From positions 1-45,431 of the forward strand of contig CACYWG010000017.1 of assembly GCA_902778115.1 (NCBI GenBank): a stretch of 45,431 nt of DNA, in the 5' to 3' direction. A model generated the notes under the pieces. The model worked only from the letters and a program-made list of their open reading frames with translations. It was not told the origin of the DNA and searched no databases. Positions 41,003-45,431 of the stretch are shown here, in pieces. Both the position numbers and the translations under genes were made by a program. Numbering within the stretch: position 1 is the first letter of the stretch; every line of letters begins with the position of its first letter. This DNA comes from Oscillospiraceae bacterium (GTDB lineage Bacteria; Bacillota; Clostridia; Oscillospirales; Oscillospiraceae).

Positions 41003-41776
41003 TTACAAATCCTCTGCCATCGTCAGGATCTCCGGTTCGCCGTCCGTAATGAGTACGGTGTTTTCATAGTGGGCGGCCAGAGACCGGTCGACGGTGACAA
41101 CCGTCCAGCCATCTCGCAGAATGTCCACATGCCAGTCGCCCGCGCAGACCATCGGCTCAATGCAGATCGTCATGCCGGGGACCAGACGCGGATTGGGGCG
41201 TCTGCCGTGCGACGGGCGATAGTTCGGGACTTCGGGCGCCTCGTGCATGTCCCGGCCGATGCCATGACCGACAAAGTCACGCACCACCGAGAAGCCGAAG
41301 CTCTCGACATAGTCCTGCACCGCGCCGCCGATATCGAAGATGCGGTTGCCCGCCTTCGCGTAACGCAGTCCTTCAAAGAAGGCCTGCCGTGTTACTTCCA
41401 TCAGCCGGCGGGCCTCCTCGCTCACCTCGCCGCAGGCATAGGTGCCCGCGCAGTCGCCCACAAAGCCCTTGTAGGTCGCGCACAGGTCGATGGAGACGAT
41501 GTCTCCGTTTCGCACGATGCGGCGGCCGGGGATGCCGTGGATGACTTCCTCGTTGACCGAGATGCAGGTGGCAGCGGGATAACCCTCGTAACCGAGGCAG
41601 CTGGGAACGGCGCCGGATTTGACGATAAATTCGTGCACCGCCTTGTCGATCTGCCGGGTCGTCAGACCGTCTTTGACGGCCTGACGGCCGATCGAGCGTG
41701 CGCCTGCGGTGATTTTGCACGCCTGGCGCATGAGCTCGATATCTCTGGCAGATTTGATATGGATCGTTTCCGACAT
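41003..41776 (-). CDS. map: Methionine aminopeptidase, type I
   Basis: A 257-residue enzyme that removes the initiator methionine. Metal ligands are visible in the order GDIVSIDLCATYKGFVGDCA (Asp, Asp), FVGHGIGRDMHE (His) and CIEPM (Glu), with a final Glu near ENTVLIT. It lies between adk and infA as in many Firmicutes. Confidence 0.96.
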   Translation of the reverse strand: MSETIHIKSARDIELMRQACKITAGARSIGRQAVKDGLTTRQIDKAVHEFIVKSGAVPSCLGYEGYPAATCISVNEEVIHGIPGRRIVRNGDIVSIDLCATYKGFVGDCAGTYACGEVSEEARRLMEVTRQAFFEGLRYAKAGNRIFDIGGAVQDYVESFGFSVVRDFVGHGIGRDMHEAPEVPNYRPSHGRRPNPRLVPGMTICIEPMVCAGDWHVDILRDGWTVVTVDRSLAAHYENTVLITDGEPEILTMAEDL

Positions 41777-41777
41777 T

Positions 41778-42410
41778 TCAGTTCTCCAAAGCCGCGCGGA
41801 TGGCCGCCGTGGTCGCCTCGATCGAAGGCTGGTTGTCCACGGTCTTCAGCTTGCCGCGCTGCGCATAGAAGGTCTTGAGCGGCTCCGTCTCCCTGTGGTA
41901 GACCTGCAGACGGCCCAACACGGTCTCCGGCGCGTCGTCCTTGCGGATGCCGAGCTCGCCGCCGCAGAAGTCGCAGATGTCCTCCTGCTTCGGGGGATTG
42001 GAGACGATGTGGAAGGTCTGGCTGCAGTTCTTGCAGGTGCGGCGGCCGGCCATACGGTCCACGATGACCTGGTCCTCGACCTCGATGGACAGCGCCCAGT
42101 CGATGTCGATGCCCTTGGCCTCCATGGCTTCCGCCTGGGGGATCGTGCGGGGCACGCCGTCAAGGATGTAGCCGTTCGCGCAGTCGGGCTGCGCCAGGCG
42201 CTCCTCAATGATGCCGATGATGACATCATCGGGAACCAGCTTGCCGGCCTCGACGTAGGCCTTGGCCTGCAGACCCACGGGCGTGCCGTTTTTCATGGCC
42301 GCACGCAGGATGTTGCCGGTGGAGATGCTGGGAATCTGATATTCTCTGCTCAGGATCTCAGCCTGAGTTCCTTTGCCCGCGCCGGGAGCGCCAAGAAGAA
42401 TCAGTTTCAT
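41778..42410 (-). CDS. adk: Adenylate kinase
   Basis: A 210-residue long-form kinase that equilibrates ATP, AMP and ADP. P-loop LLGAPGAGKGTQ at residues 5-16, and the lid carries a zinc site, CKNC ... CDFC. The normally conserved LDGFPRT is LDGVPRT here (Phe to Val beside the AMP site), a minor oddity. It follows secY by 15 nt. Confidence 0.97.
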   Translation of the reverse strand: MKLILLGAPGAGKGTQAEILSREYQIPSISTGNILRAAMKNGTPVGLQAKAYVEAGKLVPDDVIIGIIEERLAQPDCANGYILDGVPRTIPQAEAMEAKGIDIDWALSIEVEDQVIVDRMAGRRTCKNCSQTFHIVSNPPKQEDICDFCGGELGIRKDDAPETVLGRLQVYHRETEPLKTFYAQRGKLKTVDNQPSIEATTAAIRAALEN

Positions 42411-42425
42411 TGTCGGATCCTCACA

Positions 42426-43715
42426 TCAGGAAAGGAAGCCCTTGTAGTTGCGCATCAGCAGCTGCGCTTCGAGCGCGCGGACGGTCTCCAGCGCAACGCC
42501 GACCACGATGATGATGGACGTGCCGCCGATGGACAGACCGGTGAGAGCTGCGGACTTGCTGAAGTGAGAGATCAGAATGGGAACGATGGCGATGATCGCC
42601 AGATACAGCGCACCGAAGAGCGTGATCTTGTTCAGGACCTTCTGAATGAACTCACTGGTGGGCTTGCCGGGACGGAAGCCGGGAATGTAGCCGCCATTCT
42701 TCTTCAGATTATTGGCCACCTCAACGGGGTTGAACTGAATGGTGGAGTAGAAATAAGCAAAGAAGATGATCAGCAGGAGGTAAACGACCGCATAGATCAG
42801 GGAGTTGTTCCAGTTCGCGGCCCAGCCGTCGGCCTTGCCGGCAAACGCGGCGATGGTGGCGGGCAGGGTGCCGATGGTGGAGGCGAAGATGATGGGCATG
42901 ACGCCGGACATGTTCACCTTCATGGGCAGGTGCGTGCTCTGGCCGCCGTACATTTTACGGCCGACCACACGCTTGGCGTACTGGACGGGGATGCGGCGCT
43001 CCGCGTCGTTGACGTAGACGATCAGAACGATCATCGCCAGGGCGCCGAGGTACATCAGCAGCGCGACCCACCAGGGCAGGGCGCCGGTCTTGATGTAGGT
43101 AACGGTCTGCGCGATCGCGTTAGGGAAGCGGGAGATGATGCCGACGAACAGAATGATGGAAATGCCGTTGCCAATGCCGTGCTCGGTGATCTGCTCACCC
43201 AGCCACATGACCAGCGCGGAGCCGGAGGTGAAGGTCAGGATGATGACGATCGCGGCCCAGACGCTGTTGGCGGCGTCGGCGCGGATGATATCAAAGCTGC
43301 CATTGTTCTTCATCAGCATGTAGTAGCCGAAGCCCTGCAGCAGGCCGATGGCAACGGTGGCATAACGGGTGATGGAGGCGATCTTCTTGCGGCCTTCCTC
43401 GCCCTCTTCCTTGCTCAGCCGCTCGAGAGCCGGAATGGCAATGCACAGCAGCTGAATGATGATGGACGCGTTGATGTACGGCTGAATGGCCAGAGCGAAG
43501 ATGGTGGCGTTCGAGAACGCACCGCCGCTCATGACGTCCATCAGTCCGAAGAAGGTGTTGGACATCGAGTTCATGTAAGCCGTCAGGTTGGCGACGTCCA
43601 CGTAAGGCACGGGGACGGCGTTGCCGATGCGGTACAGGAGCACGATGAAAAGGGTGAAGAGGATCTTGCGGCGAAGCTCTTCGACCTTCCAGGCGTTACG
43701 CAGAGTCTGAAGCAC
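42426..43715 (-). CDS. secY: Preprotein translocase subunit SecY
   Basis: A 429-residue protein with ten membrane segments forming the protein-conducting channel in the cytoplasmic membrane. Signatures: NAVPVPYVD, GMPIIFAS-type VMPIIFASTIGTLP and NPVEVANNLKKNGGYIPGFRPG. The start is GTG 43715, adjacent to the rplO stop, with AGAGGTGG upstream. Confidence 0.97.
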   Translation of the reverse strand: MLQTLRNAWKVEELRRKILFTLFIVLLYRIGNAVPVPYVDVANLTAYMNSMSNTFFGLMDVMSGGAFSNATIFALAIQPYINASIIIQLLCIAIPALERLSKEEGEEGRKKIASITRYATVAIGLLQGFGYYMLMKNNGSFDIIRADAANSVWAAIVIILTFTSGSALVMWLGEQITEHGIGNGISIILFVGIISRFPNAIAQTVTYIKTGALPWWVALLMYLGALAMIVLIVYVNDAERRIPVQYAKRVVGRKMYGGQSTHLPMKVNMSGVMPIIFASTIGTLPATIAAFAGKADGWAANWNNSLIYAVVYLLLIIFFAYFYSTIQFNPVEVANNLKKNGGYIPGFRPGKPTSEFIQKVLNKITLFGALYLAIIAIVPILISHFSKSAALTGLSIGGTSIIIVVGVALETVRALEAQLLMRNYKGFLS

Positions 43716-44156
43716 TTAGACCACCTCTGCCTTTCCGCCGGCCGCCTCAATCTTCTGTTTCGCGGTTTCGGAGAAAGCAGCAGCTTTGACAGTCAGCTTC
43801 TTGGTAACTTCGCCGTTACCGAGAATCTTTACACCATATCTGCACTTGGAAAGGATGCCGGCGCAGAGCAGAGCCTGCGCGTCGACAACGGCGCCGTCCT
43901 CGAAGGCTTCAAGGTCGGAAACGTTGACGAACTCCAGGGGCTTGGCAAAGATGTTGTTGAAGCCCCGCTTGGGGATGCGGCGGGCCAGAGGCATCTGGCC
44001 GCCTTCAAAGCCGATGCGGACACCGCCGCCGCTGCGGGCCTTCTGACCCTTGTGGCCGCGGCCGGCAGTCTTGCCGTTACCGGTGGCATGGCCTCTGCCC
44101 TTGCGCTTATTGACGTGGGTGGAGCCGGCGACGGGAGAAAGTTCGTTGATATACAT
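43716..44156 (-). CDS. rplO: 50S ribosomal protein L15
   Basis: A 146-residue L15 ([52 protein letters not shown]). Its stop touches the GTG start of secY. Confidence 0.97.
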   Translation of the reverse strand: MYINELSPVAGSTHVNKRKGRGHATGNGKTAGRGHKGQKARSGGGVRIGFEGGQMPLARRIPKRGFNNIFAKPLEFVNVSDLEAFEDGAVVDAQALLCAGILSKCRYGVKILGNGEVTKKLTVKAAAFSETAKQKIEAAGGKAEVV

Positions 44157-44171
44157 TCTCTATAGCCCTCC

Positions 44172-44351
44172 TTATTCTTCTTCAACCTTCAGCAGATAGC
44201 CGATCTTGGCGATCTTGCCGCGGGTCGCGGGGTTGTCGGGCTGTACGGTCTCGTTGCCGATCTTGTGCAGGCCGAGGGACTGGGCGGTGGCGATATGGCT
44301 GTCCAGTCTGCCATTGAGGCTCTTGACGAGCTTGATTTTCAGATTTGCCAT
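44172..44351 (-). CDS. rpmD: 50S ribosomal protein L30
   Basis: A 59-residue L30 read on the minus strand: MANLKIKLVKSLNGRLDSHI, then TAQSLGLHKIGNETVQ and a C-terminus LLKVEEE. It sits between rpsE and rplO, the conserved place. AGGAGGG lies before ATG 44351. Confidence 0.95.
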   Translation of the reverse strand: MANLKIKLVKSLNGRLDSHIATAQSLGLHKIGNETVQPDNPATRGKIAKIGYLLKVEEE

Positions 44352-44363
44352 GATTCGCCCTCC

Positions 44364-44900
44364 TTAACCCTGAACTTCTTCAGGAGCCTTGCCTCTGACG
44401 GCGGCGACCTGAGAGGCGTCGCGCAGGGACTTGAGGCCTTCCATCGTGGCAGCGACCACGTTGGCCGGGTTGTTGGTACGCAGGCACTTGGTACGGATGT
44501 TCTTGATGCCGGCACACTCAACGACCGCACGCACAGCGCCGCCGGCGATGACGCCGGTGCCTTCGGGGGCGGGCTTGAGCAGAACGCGGCCGGCGCCGAA
44601 GGAGCCGATCACTTCGTGGGGGATGGTGGTGCCCTGCAGGGTGATGGTGACGATGTTCTTCTTGGCGTCCTCGAGGCCCTTGCGGATCGCCTCGGAGACT
44701 TCGTTGGCCTTGCCCATGCCGAAGCCGACGCGGCCCTTGCCGTCGCCGATCACGCAGAGCGCGGAGAACTTCGCCACGCGGCCGCCCTTGACGGTCTTGC
44801 TGACGCGGTTGAGGGAGACCAGCTTTTCGATGAACTCAGAGGGAGCCTCGTCCTTGTTGCGGCGATCTCTTCTGTCGTTTCTGTCGTTATTGTAAGCCAT
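44364..44900 (-). CDS. rpsE: 30S ribosomal protein S5
   Basis: A 178-residue S5 with the double-stranded RNA-binding-like N-terminal domain ([35 protein letters not shown]) and the S5 C-terminal domain ([18 protein letters not shown]). Confidence 0.97.
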   Translation of the reverse strand: MAYNNDRNDRRDRRNKDEAPSEFIEKLVSLNRVSKTVKGGRVAKFSALCVIGDGKGRVGFGMGKANEVSEAIRKGLEDAKKNIVTITLQGTTIPHEVIGSFGAGRVLLKPAPEGTGVIAGGAVRAVVECAGIKNIRTKCLRTNNPANVVAATMEGLKSLRDASQVAAVRGKAPEEVQG

Positions 44901-44919
44901 GATTCGTTCTCTCCCTTCC

Positions 44920-45279
44920 TCAGAACTTCAGGCCGCCCTCACGGGCGCCTTCGGCCAGAGCCTTGACACGGCCGTGATAGATGTAGCCGCCGCGGTCGAA
45001 GACGACGTCTTCGATGCCCTTCTGCAGAGCGCGCTCTGCGATGACGGCGCCGATCTTCTTGGCAGCTTCGATGTTGCTGCCGTTGCCTTCAAAGCTCTTC
45101 TCCACGGTGGAGGCGGAAACGAGAGTGTTGCCGGCTACATCGTCGATGATCTGAGCATAGATGTGGTTTTCGCTGCGGAACACGCACAGGCGGGGTCTCT
45201 CGGCGGTGCCGGAGATCTTGCCGCGCACGCGGTTGTGGCGCTTGATGCGCTGTCCTCTGGTATCAGGTCTTTTAATCAT
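44920..45279 (-). CDS. rplR: 50S ribosomal protein L18
   Basis: A 119-residue L18 that binds 5S rRNA ([21 protein letters not shown]-terminus [19 protein letters not shown]). It is 16 nt after rplF. Confidence 0.97.
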   Translation of the reverse strand: MIKRPDTRGQRIKRHNRVRGKISGTAERPRLCVFRSENHIYAQIIDDVAGNTLVSASTVEKSFEGNGSNIEAAKKIGAVIAERALQKGIEDVVFDRGGYIYHGRVKALAEGAREGGLKF

Positions 45280-45295
45280 TCAGGCACACCTCACT

Positions 45296-45431
45296 TTACT
45301 TGGCACCGGTCTTGCCTTCTTTGCGGCGGACAACTTCGTAGTCGTACTTGATGCCCTTGCCCTTGTAAGGCTCGGGAGGTCTCTTACCACGAACTTCTGC
45401 GGCAAACTGGCCGACCTTCTGCTTGTCGATA
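45296..45431 (-). CDS. rplF: 50S ribosomal protein L6 (C-terminal part, cut by the window edge)
   Basis: The last 44 codons before a TAA at 45296-45298 read [20 protein letters not shown], then [20 protein letters not shown]. This is the invariant C-terminal L6 signature. The start lies beyond the right edge. Confidence 0.95.
   Translation of the reverse strand, partial: IDKQKVGQFAAEVRGKRPPEPYKGKGIKYDYEVVRRKEGKTGAK

Noticed and set aside
41709..44165. An 818-codon plus-strand frame opposite adk, secY and rplO
   Set aside because: It is an antisense shadow of conserved ribosomal-operon genes with no recognisable domain.

Overview
The window looks like a chromosome segment of a GC-rich anaerobic Firmicute, most likely a gut clostridium of the Oscillospiraceae type (inference). 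The basis is the clostridial spc/alpha ribosomal operon order, strong AGGAGG ribosome binding sites, an electron-bifurcating style lactate dehydrogenase/Etf cluster, an arginine deiminase pathway, a purine operon with split PurH functions and Fhs, and short intergenic repeats of the kind common in that group.

Positions 1-5344 hold one end of an integrated mobilizable element with visibly lower GC than the rest. It carries a partial Phd/YefM antitoxin, a frameshifted CHC2 zinc-finger primase remnant, a superfamily 3 helicase, a palindrome-rich spacer, a small accessory protein, a MobV relaxase, a Tn916-type excisionase and a tyrosine integrase. A 31-bp perfect inverted repeat brackets the primase/helicase pair. 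Noncoding sequence with integrase-arm-like repeats and a strong bidirectional terminator mark the boundary with the chromosome.

Positions 5461-10001 (minus strand) form a lactate-utilisation operon: LarA-type racemase, FAD-dependent lactate dehydrogenase, EtfB, EtfA. A divergent membrane protein gene follows. Positions 11056-24443 (minus strand) are one long purine operon: purE-purC-purF-purM-FNT channel-purN-purO-purH(AICARFT)-purD-purL-fhs. It includes a formate channel and formate-THF ligase, so formate supply appears to be wired into the two formyl-transfer steps. The PurF has lost its glutaminase active site. The operon has a consensus promoter and a roughly 350-nt leader with two candidate termination points and a 43-codon leader ORF.

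Positions 25146-30479 form an arginine neighbourhood: tRNA-Arg(ACG) on the minus strand, then arcA-argF(arcB)-arcC and argS on the plus strand. Positions 30596-34655 hold a small YtxH-like protein and a ymdB / SbcD-like / SbcC-like operon. Positions 34762-37429 (minus strand) are a compact four-gene operon of unknown purpose (radical SAM, GNAT, methyltransferase, NUDIX). From 37663 to the window end runs the end of the ribosomal spc/alpha superoperon on the minus strand, from rplF (cut by the window edge) through secY, adk, map, infA, rpmJ, rpsM, rpsK, rpsD and rpoA to rplQ.
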